Assembly: GCA_028554795.2 (NCBI GenBank) | Contig: CM068828.1 | Coordinates: 17,554,630 to 17,618,629 of the forward strand | DNA from: Sinohyriopsis cumingii | Lineage: Eukaryota > Mollusca > Bivalvia > Unionida > Unionidae | Reading direction: 5' to 3' | DNA: 64,000 nucleotides | Shown here: positions 22,141 to 31,840 of the stretch, one piece after another | Position numbering within the stretch: the first letter of the stretch is position 1 | Layout of the letters: each line of letters opens with the position of its first letter | Made by a program: the position numbers and the translations under genes | Notes under the pieces: generated by a model | Told to the model about the DNA's origin: nothing | What the model saw: only the letters and a program-made list of their open reading frames with translations | The model's database searches: none

Positions 22141-24452
22141 CAAATTGTTTCTTGCTCTATATCGTGGATACCAATTGGATTTTTTCAGGCTTCGAATCTT
22201 TGAAACTAAAAAAATAAAAGCAGCTATCCCTCCTGGAATCACCCTACAGAAAATAAAACCAGTTCAAACATCTGATATCGTTTAAGGCCTAATACTTGGT
22301 GGATCTAAATCAATACTTTCAGCTCAATGAAGGTAACGGAAAACTCATTTTCTCCTCGACATCATAAGTCAAAATCTGATCTTGGTGAATTAAGAAGAGG
22401 TCGTGGATTCTACTCTATCTCCTTCCTGTGTTTGCAATGTCATTGTTGCTGCTTGCGTGATAGCCAATGCCAGTTTAAATTGTACCCGGGGTTGGGACCT
22501 TTTAGATATCGTGTTTTTACACTGACATTGATAAGTTGCATCTACATTGATCAACCTGGTGATTATTGTGCACACGTTGAAGACGAAAGTGTAGAAGCGT
22601 AGATCGACGAACATCACGACGACAATATTCTAAATTTTGCCAGTGGTGGAACTAAACTTAACTCTATCACTATATAGATAAGAAAGGACAAGTTTATACC
22701 AAATTTTTAAGTGAAAAGACAGTCTTTCAGCTATCTTTCGAGTCAGGTTCAAACGCGGACTTGTCAAAAGAAGCCTTAAAGTCAGATTAAGATTAAGACT
22801 TCTGGGTCAGTATGGTCAATCATCAAAAGAATGTAGGTTGGTCTTATTATCAAGAAGTCAATCAACCCTTGCAAAAGTGTATCAGATTGTCTGCGAGAAA
22901 CGAATGCGAGTTCCCGATCAAAACACGGTATCGTACGAGTACCGCTTATTTAGTATTATAAGAGTGTGTGTGTGTGATTTGGATTTTTAACGTAGCTTTA
23001 ACATTTTTCAGTCATATCGCTACAATGTCTGCATAAAAGAGAGTTCCAAGAGAGATAGATCATTTCGAAAAGAGATGTCCACCAAGAGTCTCGAATTCCG
23101 AATAGGAACAATGTAATGGACCTCCAACTCGAAGATCAATGAACTCGAGTACTATGAAGTGCCTTACGACAAGGTTGATGTTGTACCATGTGGTATTAGC
23201 GATGCAGCATAATCTTGCCCCTCCACTATCGAAGGAATGCCACCCTTCAGTCTATCTGTAGAGGTCATCCCCACACTTGCAAACAGCTCAGGATACTACA
23301 AACCCATCGTGTATCACGAAACAAAGAACACGCGTTTTTCGAGTCTTTGGTAGAATGTAGTGATTTTGTCAGTCAATACCATTGATTTTAAAAGGAAATG
23401 CGCAAAATATATGGAAAGACACACTCCCTGCTTTAAAGCGATAGCAGAATTTGTCAACTTGTAACAAAGAGACCAAGTACTGTGATTCAGTTGCAGTGCA
23501 AAACTCAGATAATATGAAAATAATGGTACAGCTAACATTTGACAACTACCTTCCTTTGGCCCGTCCAGATTATTATGTTTCTAGATACTTTAGAATAGGA
23601 GAGGATTCGTTCCTTACCTACTGAGCTGCGAAAAGACAATTAACACTATTTTGTACAGATGCAAATGAAATGCAAAGAAGAACTGCCCCAATAAACAATA
23701 AAATGATTATATTTTGGTATCTGAATGCTATCAAATGGCTGACTGAAGACGGCTCTAGCATAGGCAGAAAGAGAGGTTTTGTGAGAACACGTATTAAGAC
23801 TCTTAGAACTGTAAATATTTCACCCAACGTTTATGCCATGATCTCTGTCATCAGTGTTATATTGAATTCAGTGATTTCACCTGACGCACATGCCACACTC
23901 TCTATCATCAGTGTTATATCGAATTCAATAGAGCAGGTCAGTGTCCCAATTCTAGATTTAGTGGATTATCAACTACTTTTATAAGATTTGATTCCACAAA
24001 ATGATAAGACTCATTCGAATTTAGGACGACGTGTCGTGTGTTTTAGTTTTTCTTGGATTTCTTTAAGCAACAGATTCTCTATGACAAATTTGTAAACATT
24101 TCCAGCAAATGCATGTCCACCACATTTTATCTGTGCACAAAGGAACTAATTGTTTTAAAAGCACAACGATTAGTGACGAATGTGACCTCTCCATCAGTGT
24201 GAATAAGAAATTCATTGCACTTTATCTACCTTTCATTCTTACGCCAAAAAGAGTGCGTGGATGATTGGATTTATAACTTTAAGGGTGTATATAACTGGAA
24301 AAGTCTTGGGCACTTGAGACAAGTGGTGGGTGACTATGTCAAAGGGCGTTTGTGATTGACATAATAAACATCACATGAATATTTGTTGAAATGTGAATAT
24401 TTGTGTATACCATGAAACTAGTAAACTTGCATAAAATGTCTTGTTTTATTAA
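22141..24452. other. Probable decayed Polinton interior, no gene identified
   Basis: Many short in-frame fragments are broken by stops. Frames of 91 codons (22327-22602) and 104 codons (23670-23984) show no domain I recognise. Near 23837-23930 a segment of about 54 bp containing ATCAGTGTTATAT and GAATTCA is tandemly duplicated. The overall look is of coding DNA under long decay. Confidence 0.35.
22957..23060 (+). repeat. Dispersed repeat fragment, inverted copy of 830-945
   Basis: A (TG)n run is followed by ATTTGGATTTTTAACG, TAGCTTTAACATTTTTCAG and TCATATCGCTAC. These match the minus strand at 875-945 block for block. Confidence 0.5.
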
Positions 24453-24710
24453 GGGCTGGATCTGACCACGTTTGTTTGCAACCACAGTAGATTTGACAGA
24501 GTTTACAAACCTAGTTTTAATGTTGAAGTTGACCCAAAGGAGCTAGTGATTTTCCAAGATCAAACTGGAAAACTTCAAACGTCCAACGCGGACATCAAGG
24601 ATGTTGTACTGAAGCCGCGAGGTGCCATCGTACAAAACCTGATTGAAATCACTGAGAACCAGGACACAAAATACATTTGTGTGTCTGTTGTTTTAATCAA
24701 GAACTACTGA
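24453..24710 (+). pseudogene. 85-codon open frame, unidentified, likely part of the decayed Polinton
   Basis: A stop-free run follows TAA at 24450-24452 and ends in TGA at 24708-24710. There is no start Met; an ATG lies just upstream in another frame (24435), suggesting a frameshift. The translation has balanced, protein-like composition, with FNVEVDPKELVIFQDQTGKL followed by a block rich in Val and Ile, and ends ICVSVVLIKNY. I do not recognise the family. Its position downstream of the PolB remnant suggests a structural protein of the same element, which is inference only. Confidence 0.35.
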
Positions 24711-25479
24711 ATAGTAACACGATGACGATGTTAAGGAATTTACCAGAAGGGTGTTCGATCAGTTGGAGGGACATTCATTCCAACTTCGATGGTGATTATG
24801 TTTGACTTGTTTACTGCATTACAACGACGCTAACAAACCCTTAGATGCGCTCATATATAATCTACGGGATAGAAATCTAATGCTGGAACCACTCTGATAT
24901 ACGAATATCAACTCAACGTCAACGTGGAATGATCGAATTAGCACATAAAAACGCCCAGTTGCTGGAAGCTACGTCACAGTCGGGTGAAAAAAATACAGAT
25001 ACTGTTTCTAACAATGATGTATTTATATTGGCCGACGAGTCCCTCTTAATAAAATTCTCCATTAATTATATCGATTCACAACTAACTCGGCCAAGAAAAG
25101 AAAACTCGATTGATATTCCACACACATGTTCGCGTGATAGTTCTTGGATGAAAACAAGAACGTTCGTTGGAAACACAAAGCAAATGCGTTATCAGTATTG
25201 TTCTAGGTGAAGGTGGTGACATATCTCGAGAGCCTACACTCGCCAGAAGCACAAACATTACCCAGAATAATCTTTCCTACGATTGTATGGCAGCTGTACC
25301 AGTGAAGAAAATGCTTGGTTTGAAACGCGTTTGCGTACTGCACCCAAACAAGGGAAACCTGTTGCTCAGTTACATTCCACGATGACAATATTATTAGAAC
25401 AAATGTGATGGACCCTAAGAGCTACCGAAAATAAAAATATAATCGAAGCGGAACAACAGTTGCGAGATGTAGTTACCAA

Positions 25480-25830
25480 ATAAACTCGAGAAATATAAAC
25501 GCGTCTTTGGTGTCGTGGATGTGATTTGTGGAATAGGCTCTTAGACCACCATTGGCCTGGGTGTTGCTGGAATTGTACTAAAAGCACCTATCACTGGAAC
25601 TTCTGTCAGATTTCCTGTCGGGGATATTTCGACAGCGAACTGTGTGACTGGTGGTGTTAGCAAACAAATCTCAGCATAAATGAATACGTATCCTTTCGGA
25701 ACTTATAGCCGTGGAAAAAATCTCAACACAATTACCAAATAAACCATGTTCAGTGACAATCGAAGAAAAAGCAATAGGAGATGGAAATATTCCGACGACT
25801 ACTCTCGCGGATGTTCCAGTGGGTAATCAC
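25480..25830 (+). pseudogene. Gly/Ala-rich hydrophobic ORF remnant, Maverick-associated type
   Basis: One frame reads LEKYKRVFGVVD, then a Gly/Val/Ile-rich hydrophobic core (TTIGLGVAGIVLKAPITG). After a break, another frame continues with a Lys/Glu-rich helical-looking tail. A hydrophobic Gly-rich centre followed by a charged C-terminus is typical of a hypothetical protein that recurs near Maverick elements in aquatic invertebrates. In-frame stops interrupt it. The assignment rests on general resemblance. Confidence 0.3.
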
Positions 25831-26102
25831 AGATGCCCCGAGAATATTTAGTTAGAGGAGCATATTTTCCAGGGGGAGGCGTCTGAGGTTTTTTAAGCTT
25901 AGCTCAGCTCAGACGATCACCGGAAAGCAATCGTGTTTGTTAAAAGGCTAAAGCCACGGGGTAACGAAGGGACGGGCCTTAAATAGTGTAAAATCTGAAA
26001 CTCGTAATTTACATATACTACAAATTACAAGGTGATTTAGAGGGAAACAACTCTGTTGAGACTACAATATAATCCACTTGTTTCCGTATGTGTTTGCGTG
26101 TC

Positions 26103-26127
26103 AGAGACAGAGAGAGAGAGAGAGAGA
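26103..26127. repeat. (GA)n microsatellite
   Basis: GA run of about 25 bp; a second run lies at 26490-26517. Confidence 0.9.
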
Positions 26128-26249
26128 ACACTGTAAACTCAATATAATATAACGTAGAGACCTGCATGGTAAAGAGCATTGATAACAAATGACAGAATCT
26201 TGACAGGACCTGGGTCTTATTTTTAAAAAGCGAACACTATAAATTATAT

Positions 26250-26398
26250 CAGGCCTGGCCCTAGGGCAAGGCGAACGAGGCAACCGCCTTGGGCCCTGCG
26301 CTTTCAGGAAATCAACTCCGCAATGCAATGTTTTTTGCTTGGGGCCCCGCGCTCATCGCTTGCTGCCTTGGGCCCCGCACATCCTAGGGCTTGGCCTG
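26250..26398 (+). mobile_element. Short hAT-like MITE, copy 2 (149 bp), with 8-bp target duplication
   Basis: The ends are inverted: CAGGCCTGGCCCTAGG on the left and CCTAGGGCTTGGCCTG on the right. The flanks AATTATAT (26242-26249) and AATTATTT (26399-26406) match at seven of eight positions. It is non-coding and inverted relative to the copy at 12470-12624. Confidence 0.8.
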
Positions 26399-26489
26399 AA
26401 TTATTTCATCGTTTGTAATGGATTTATTCAGTTAAAAATGCGCTCTATTTAACATAATCATTTGGACTACTGCAATCCATTAGGACATG

Positions 26490-26517
26490 CACGAGAGAGA
26501 GAGAGAGAGAGAGAGAA
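26490..26517. repeat. (GA)n microsatellite
   Basis: GA run of about 28 bp. Confidence 0.95.
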
Positions 26518-26935
26518 CTCAGTGTGAAATATCTACATAATTTAGCGAAATATATTTCAAATGCTTCGCTTTTTTCATCGCAGTGTTTTACAAGCCTTGG
26601 CAATCTTTGAACGACTTGGCCGTAGCTTTTAGAGTCTGTTATGGTTCATATTTATGCGAACCATGTCACCCAAAGATAGGGAGAGTGAGAGATTATAATC
26701 GTCTTGTGAAATGCCGTGATAAGTAATGGCTTCTAGATGTTTTATGGCTTCAAACAAAATTAAAGTAAAATTTCACAAATAAAGTGAATCGTCTAGCCAC
26801 TTTATAATCACCACACTCTCTCCACTGGGGCGTCATGCTGCAGACATGCAGCATAATGACCCAGCGAGTCACATCATCATTAGAGGGCCTCAAAGGAGAG
26901 TAGTCCTTGACTAATGAGTCACCCTCTATAAATAA

Positions 26936-27118
26936 AGCATTATTATTATTATTATTATTATTAACATCCTGACACCAGGCAGACCAGTCCTAACACTTAC
27001 CTCTTAATGGCGAGCGCCAAGCGAGACAGCTGCTATGATCATTTTTGTGTCTTTAGCATGACACGGACAGAGTTCACGCATCCAAGGCGGATGCTCTAAC
27101 CACTTCGGCCACCGGAGT
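26936..27118 (-). mobile_element. tRNA-derived SINE with (AAT)n tail
   Basis: Read on the minus strand, the element starts GGTGGCCGAAGTGGTTAGAG. This is a tRNA D-arm with a good pol III A box (27100-27111), as in tRNA-Ser and tRNA-Leu. An anticodon-arm-like hairpin follows (CATCC paired with GGATG). A central region containing CTTGGCGCTCGCCATTAAG comes next, and the copy ends in an (AAT)n run at 26938-26962. The B box is degenerate, so the copy is probably inactive. Confidence 0.75.
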
Positions 27119-27240
27119 TGTCACAATACATGACGTTAAATGATTTGTCGATATACGCACCTTTGGGTGATATCCATAACATTTACGAAGTTTCGTGGGA
27201 AGCCATCAAAATATGAAGGATTAATTGCGCTAAAGAAATT

Positions 27241-27380
27241 GTACCATGTACTGCCTCATTGTATCATGTACAGCCTCCTTGTACCATATACTGCCTCACT
27301 GTACAATGCAATGCCTCATTGTATCAAATACTGCCTCATTGTACCATGCACTGCAGCAGTGTACCTTGTATTGTCTCAAG
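27241..27380. repeat. 20-bp minisatellite, seven copies
   Basis: Seven exact-length 20-bp units start at 27241, 27261, 27281, 27301, 27321, 27341 and 27361, with consensus GTACCATGTACTGCCTCATT. The array is bracketed by two related segments, 27142-27200 and 27420-27485, each with GATTTGTCGATA and ATTTAC(C/G)AAGTTT. The array may therefore have arisen inside a duplicated element. Confidence 0.93.
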
Positions 27381-27929
27381 ACGAAAAGACCAATAACTCG
27401 AACAGATCAACGGATCATAGTGATTTGTCGATACGCATACATACAACTTAGGACCATAATATTTACCAAGTTTAATTGCACTCCATAAAAAGACTGAGAC
27501 ATATTGTGGACGAACGGACGATTAGACGGACACGATGACCCATCTTGTAACGCCGGGTTTAATGCACAGGTGCTCAATGCGAGCTTGATGTTGAGGAAAA
27601 AAACATAATCTGAAGGGGAAAAATCATACAGTGACAAAAATACCTTAGATTACTCCCATGACCCGTTCCGACATAGGACCCTCTCCATCATACTTTATAA
27701 GAGAGAAGGTACGTAGCTTCCAAATACTAGTACTAATAACGTACCACATGAAGAAGATAATACAGGTTTAACAATGATTTCTAAAGATTTTGACATAAGG
27801 CAATGTATTCATGGATTAATGAAGGACAATGTTCAAACTCCCATGCAGAAAAATACTAATGACCTTGCAATGCATCTATGAAAGGATGAAAATTATAAGA
27901 GAGTCCAGATATTCATCGGTAAACAGTTT

Positions 27930-29573
27930 CAAGTTATTATGAAGTTAACTGAAGACCTGCAGATGATTAATGATGCTATAAATACCGTATCTGAATTCTA
28001 CAAAAAGTGTCACGTGTACCAAACAAGTGATGAGTACAAGCTTTCATGCTTTTTGCTGGTTGCTGATAAACGTGTACATTCACATGCTGCATTGTGTCAT
28101 GTGTGTTTTCATTTAAGAATAGATGTTAGAAAATACTTGTTGAAGGAAAAGGAGAAAATTTTCCTCATTTCTTCAAGAAAGATTTCAGAAAGGCAGAGTT
28201 CTTTATCTGATACAGATAGTGCCAGAAATAAGGTTCGGTATGTTGGTGGTTATTGTCTGGTCAAGCTGCAATTCAAGTATAATGGTATCCAACAATCTAA
28301 CTGCTACAACACATCAGAACAAGGCCAATCAATGTTATGCAGAGGCCAATGGATTGAACCAGATGGAGCATCATCTCAAAGAGTCGACAGATGACCCCGA
28401 AAGTTTGAAAGAAACCGGAAGAAGAAAACCGTGTCTCACAAGATTATTGGCCGATATTTCTGATGACCTGTTTAAATTTTTCATGGAACTGTATTCCCAG
28501 TGACTCAGATTATTAATTGATGAACAACATTAATTTGTATGGGTCAAATCTGCACCAGTTTTGTATAAGTGAATTGTTGGGCTCAGGTGCACTGTATGAT
28601 CTCTGGTCTGGAATGATATGCAGAAGATGTTGTGAGGAAATTTCTCCCTCTAATTCAGTTGAAGATCTGGTTTATGATGCATCACTAAAAGCCTCATGCA
28701 TACAATAACTTTTCGAAGAGATAATTCAAAATTGATTTGCTGTCATGCTAAATCAATTTAGAAAAGACTTTCTGCTGGCAATGTCATTTGAGACGAAAAT
28801 AGCACACCGAAAACAAATCAGAATTTCAAAACAGATTTGTACCAAATTATCACCTATTTCCTACAAGAACATCACTGAGGATAAGTCAAAAAATAAGTTT
28901 CTCATCACTTGCTGAAATCTGGTATTTTGAACGACAAGTCGTTTTTATGTCCTTCAGGAAAGAAGAACTGAAAAACGTGTGTAAAGCATATGGGATTAAA
29001 TGTTGCGCTGCTGATGGAAAGAAAAAAAGAATGTCCGAAAAGCTGTTTGAAGGAATAATCCAGTTGGAGAAGATGACGAACTCTGAATTCCTTAGAAGAC
29101 CCACATCTGTTGAAATACAGCATGCACAAGAAAATGTGTCAGTGCATATAGTTCATGGCATGCATAAGTCAGATGACGACACAGATACAGAAAATAAAAC
29201 TGAGCAGCAAGTGAAAAAACAAGCATCACTGAGAAATGAGTGTAAGAAAACATTAGCAAGTATCAGTGAGCCTGTAGCAGAAACAAAATATATCAGGCAT
29301 GAAGGCCAGGAAGAAAAGGAAAATGAGTTCAGTACCATACCATATGAATCAGACAAAGAAGATGACAATGAATATGATGAAAGGAGTTAGAAGAGAAGAA
29401 TGATGAAACTTGCAAACTCTGCCAAAGGGAATACGTGGAAGGGGAATTTTTGGATACATTGTGATGATTGTTCTGGCTGGTATCATAGAACATGTGAATG
29501 GTTAAGTAATATTAAGAGATGGCAAACATTCAGCAAGACTAGAATAAAATTTACATGTTTGGTGTGTCAGTAA
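27930..29573 (+). pseudogene. Broken intronless coding sequence with SAP-like stretch and C-terminal PHD finger
   Basis: Successive frames each carry protein-like sequence. 27939-28270 includes SCFLLVADKRVHSHAAL and KVRYVGGYCLVKLQFKY. 28270-28503 includes a block ending ISDDLFKFFMELYSQ. 28517-28910 continues through two in-frame stops. 28947-29389 starts RKEELKNVCKAYGIKC followed by GKKKRMSEKLF, which resembles a SAP DNA-binding helix pair, then an acidic, low-complexity stretch. The last part, 29409-29573, carries CKLC, HCDDCSGWYHRTC and FTCLVCQ, the Cys4-His-Cys3 pattern of a PHD finger, and ends in TAA at 29571-29573. At least four frameshifts (near 28270, 28510, 28930 and the T run at 29447) plus stops inactivate it. 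The lack of introns suggests a retrocopy or a transposon-encoded protein. I do not recognise the full-length family. Confidence 0.55.
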
Positions 29574-30206
29574 ATAAGTATGTATTTTATGTCACGGACA
29601 CTCACTAATATTGATTAGTATGATTTATTTAGCATACTGTGTATTGAGTTTACATTCATATGACATTGAATTCTGCTTGAATTGTTTTCTATACAAGGTT
29701 TTCATTTAAAGACCTGCCTACCCTCCCTATCACATGTGATCAATCTATACCCATTATTTAAGCCTGTGTAAAACATTAGGGTATTGCACTGGCAATGAAC
29801 ATTTCTTTTAGTAATTACATTTATTCTTACAATTGGAATTGCACAATAATTGTATGTTCCAATATGTAGCTCATGTTGTGTGTTCTTACAAGTGTGTTGA
29901 CCTTTGGGGTTTCGTGGGAACAATTTTGTCATTATTTTTAGGATACTATGAACAAACTTCATGCATATTTATTTTGTTGGAGACAGTTATATCAGTTAGT
30001 ATAGTCCTTGACTGTGAGACTATTTAGACTATTTTGTAATGTACATAGAGGGAAAAACCAACAAAATCATACAGTTTTAAGTGACAAGTATCGTGAACCT
30101 AAGGAATGTGACTTTTACCAGTGATGATTGAAACAAGTTTTATTACATGTACTTTCAGGTGTGCTGTGACGTTAGATCGAAGAGCACACTGCTTTTCTAT
30201 AAAAGT
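29574..30206. other. Non-coding stretch up to the assembly gap
   Basis: No gene was seen. The last 46 bp before the gap do not match the retroelement array, so the true left junction of the array is hidden in the gap. Confidence 0.5.
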
Positions 30207-30306
30207 NNNNNNNNNNNNNNNNNNNNNNNNNNNNNNNNNNNNNNNNNNNNNNNNNNNNNNNNNNNNNNNNNNNNNNNNNNNNNNNNNNNNNNNNNNNNNN
30301 NNNNNN
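30207..30306. other. Assembly gap (100 N)
   Basis: Exactly 100 Ns, the usual placeholder for a gap of unknown size. The right side resumes inside gag of the array (matching 34269), so an unknown number of array units may be missing. Confidence 0.99.
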
Positions 30307-30917
30307 TACGTCTCAGTGCTTTCCTTCTTCATGTTCAACAGTGCCGTGAAATGTTCATGCGGTCTCTTTCCAAAACGGTCAATCAGTCCTTTCCTGAGTT
30401 CCAGGTAATCACCACAAGCTTGAGTTGCAACATATCTAGCCTCCCTTGTCAACAGAGTTCTTAGCTGTAATACTTTCAACTCGTCAGACCACTTGGCATG
30501 TTTTGCAATTGATTCAAACTCTGCTAGGAAAGTCACAATATCCTCTCCTCGTTCATGGTCATATGCATGTAGCTTTACTTTTAAGGCATTGAAGATGTTT
30601 TTTTCAGTCGTGTTTTCTTGAGGTTTTACTTTTTCTAACTCAATTTCCAAACGCTTCATTTCTAATCTTAATTTCTCTCTTTCCATTTCCCATTCAAACT
30701 CCTTCTGTCTTAATTCAAATTCTCTTTCATTTCTCTTTGCGCTAGTTTTTCGCTTTGTTTCCTTGGGTGGTTGCATGTGCTGAAGGTTAAGTTCCTCTTC
30801 ATACTCCATAACTTCATTATCTGTAAATTCCATCAAATTCTGTGCTGCCGCTTTTCTTCGTGGTCGTCCTGAAGCAACCGTGGCTCCCTCAACTTCGACA
30901 TCATCAGCAACCGACAT
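30307..30917 (-). pseudogene. gag: gag-protease, 5' part only (cut by assembly gap)
   Basis: This holds the first 203 codons of gag from the ATG at 30915-30917, identical in sequence to the copies to the right, then the gap. Truncation is an assembly effect, not necessarily a biological one. Confidence 0.9.
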
Positions 30918-31201
30918 AATGACCAACTATATGTACGTACTGTAAGTTCTATCACTGTATTCACAGCCACTGGACTAGCTTTAATTAATTATCTACGAGT
31001 TTATGGGCTTACACGTGTACACTCGTTACAGTGATACACACTTTGCACTTGGCAATTAACAACTGTACGTTATACACACAGTACAACCAGTCACTGCTAA
31101 TATCACAGATTCACTGAATTCACAGCTTTCATAATTGTCAAACACAATTCCAACGTATTGAAAAAATTCCAAATAATTCACACAGGATTTTTCGAATCCG
31201 T

Positions 31202-31214
31202 ACCGCTGCCACCA
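31202..31214 (-). promoter_or_regulatory. Primer-binding site, tRNA-Leu(AAG) type
   Basis: Three bases after the 5' LTR end the minus strand reads TGGTGGCAGCGGT, complementary to a 3' tRNA end ACCGCTGCCACCA. That is the acceptor end of animal tRNA-Leu(AAG). A further TTCGAATCC on the plus strand (31191-31199) mirrors the tRNA T-loop and stem, displaced by one base. The site recurs every 3962 bp (35164, 39126, 43088, 47050, 51012, 54974, 58936, 62898). Confidence 0.85.
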
Positions 31215-31217
31215 AAA

Positions 31218-31578
31218 TGTTACATTCGGGTTCAAAGGACACACAAACACCAAGTCAGGGTCCTACAACTTTATGTAAAATAAAGCTAAAATCTTAAAAA
31301 TAAACTAGAAAAACCAGAGTTCATTACAGTACCAAGCCCAGCTAAAAACTGCTTGCTCTATCACTCTGCTCTTGTTTTAGTAAGGGTTAGACACATGGGA
31401 TTCTAATTAAATTAACATTTGTTCCTTATCCAGGCTCAGATAGCCATGGGAAGATAAACAATAGCACTGAACCTGTTGACAGTCTCTGGTATCAAATATC
31501 CAGAATGCTGGGAATAATGTTCTGCTGTCACTACTAACAATTAGATTCTGCTAGAATATGATACAGGCACTTATAACA
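31218..31578 (-). mobile_element. LTR 1 of the array (361 bp)
   Basis: Read on the minus strand it starts TGTTATAAGTGCC and ends GAATGTAACA, giving TGTTA/TAACA inverted termini. The boundaries are fixed by the polypurine tract on one side and the primer-binding site on the other. It serves both the partial unit to its left (as 5' LTR) and unit A to its right (as 3' LTR). Confidence 0.93.
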
Positions 31579-31589
31579 CCTCCCTTCTT
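31579..31589 (-). promoter_or_regulatory. Polypurine tract
   Basis: The minus strand reads AAGAAGGGAGG immediately before the LTR start TGTTAT, the expected site for plus-strand DNA priming. It recurs at the same position in every unit (next at 35541). Confidence 0.85.
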
Positions 31590-31840
31590 AAGAGGAAACT
31601 TTATGTTTTCGATATAATATTTTTGAAATACTTGCTGGCTTGGTACATCAGTAAAATTGATAAAACTTGTATAAAGCTTACATTATTATCAGAATGCATA
31701 AAGCTTACAGTCACTATTAAAATCACACAAATTGGTCTATATTCACATAAATTTCTTATGATTTTAAACAGAACACAATGAAGTTCCAAAAGTCCAGGAA
31801 TCCTGAGCTATTCCAGGTTTTTCAGCGTCCTTGGAGTGTA
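31590..31840 (-). other. 3' region after the RT deletion junction (unit A)
   Basis: This segment of about 250 bp lies between the integrase/RT-start stop codon and the polypurine tract. One frame just after the junction reads SKDAEKPGIAQDSWTFGTSL before a stop, and could be the very C-terminus of the lost polyprotein. No RT catalytic motif (YxDD) or RNase H motif is present. Confidence 0.5.

Noticed and set aside
27080-27120. A functional tRNA gene on the minus strand
   Set aside because: Only the D-arm and an anticodon-like hairpin are present. The T-arm and acceptor closure are missing and a SINE body with an (AAT)n tail follows.
31056-31253. 65-codon minus-strand frame across the LTR end and primer site, and the 62-codon frame at 31601-31789
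   Set aside because: They start at non-ATG or weak codons and lie in non-coding LTR, leader and 3' sequence. They overlap functional priming sites.
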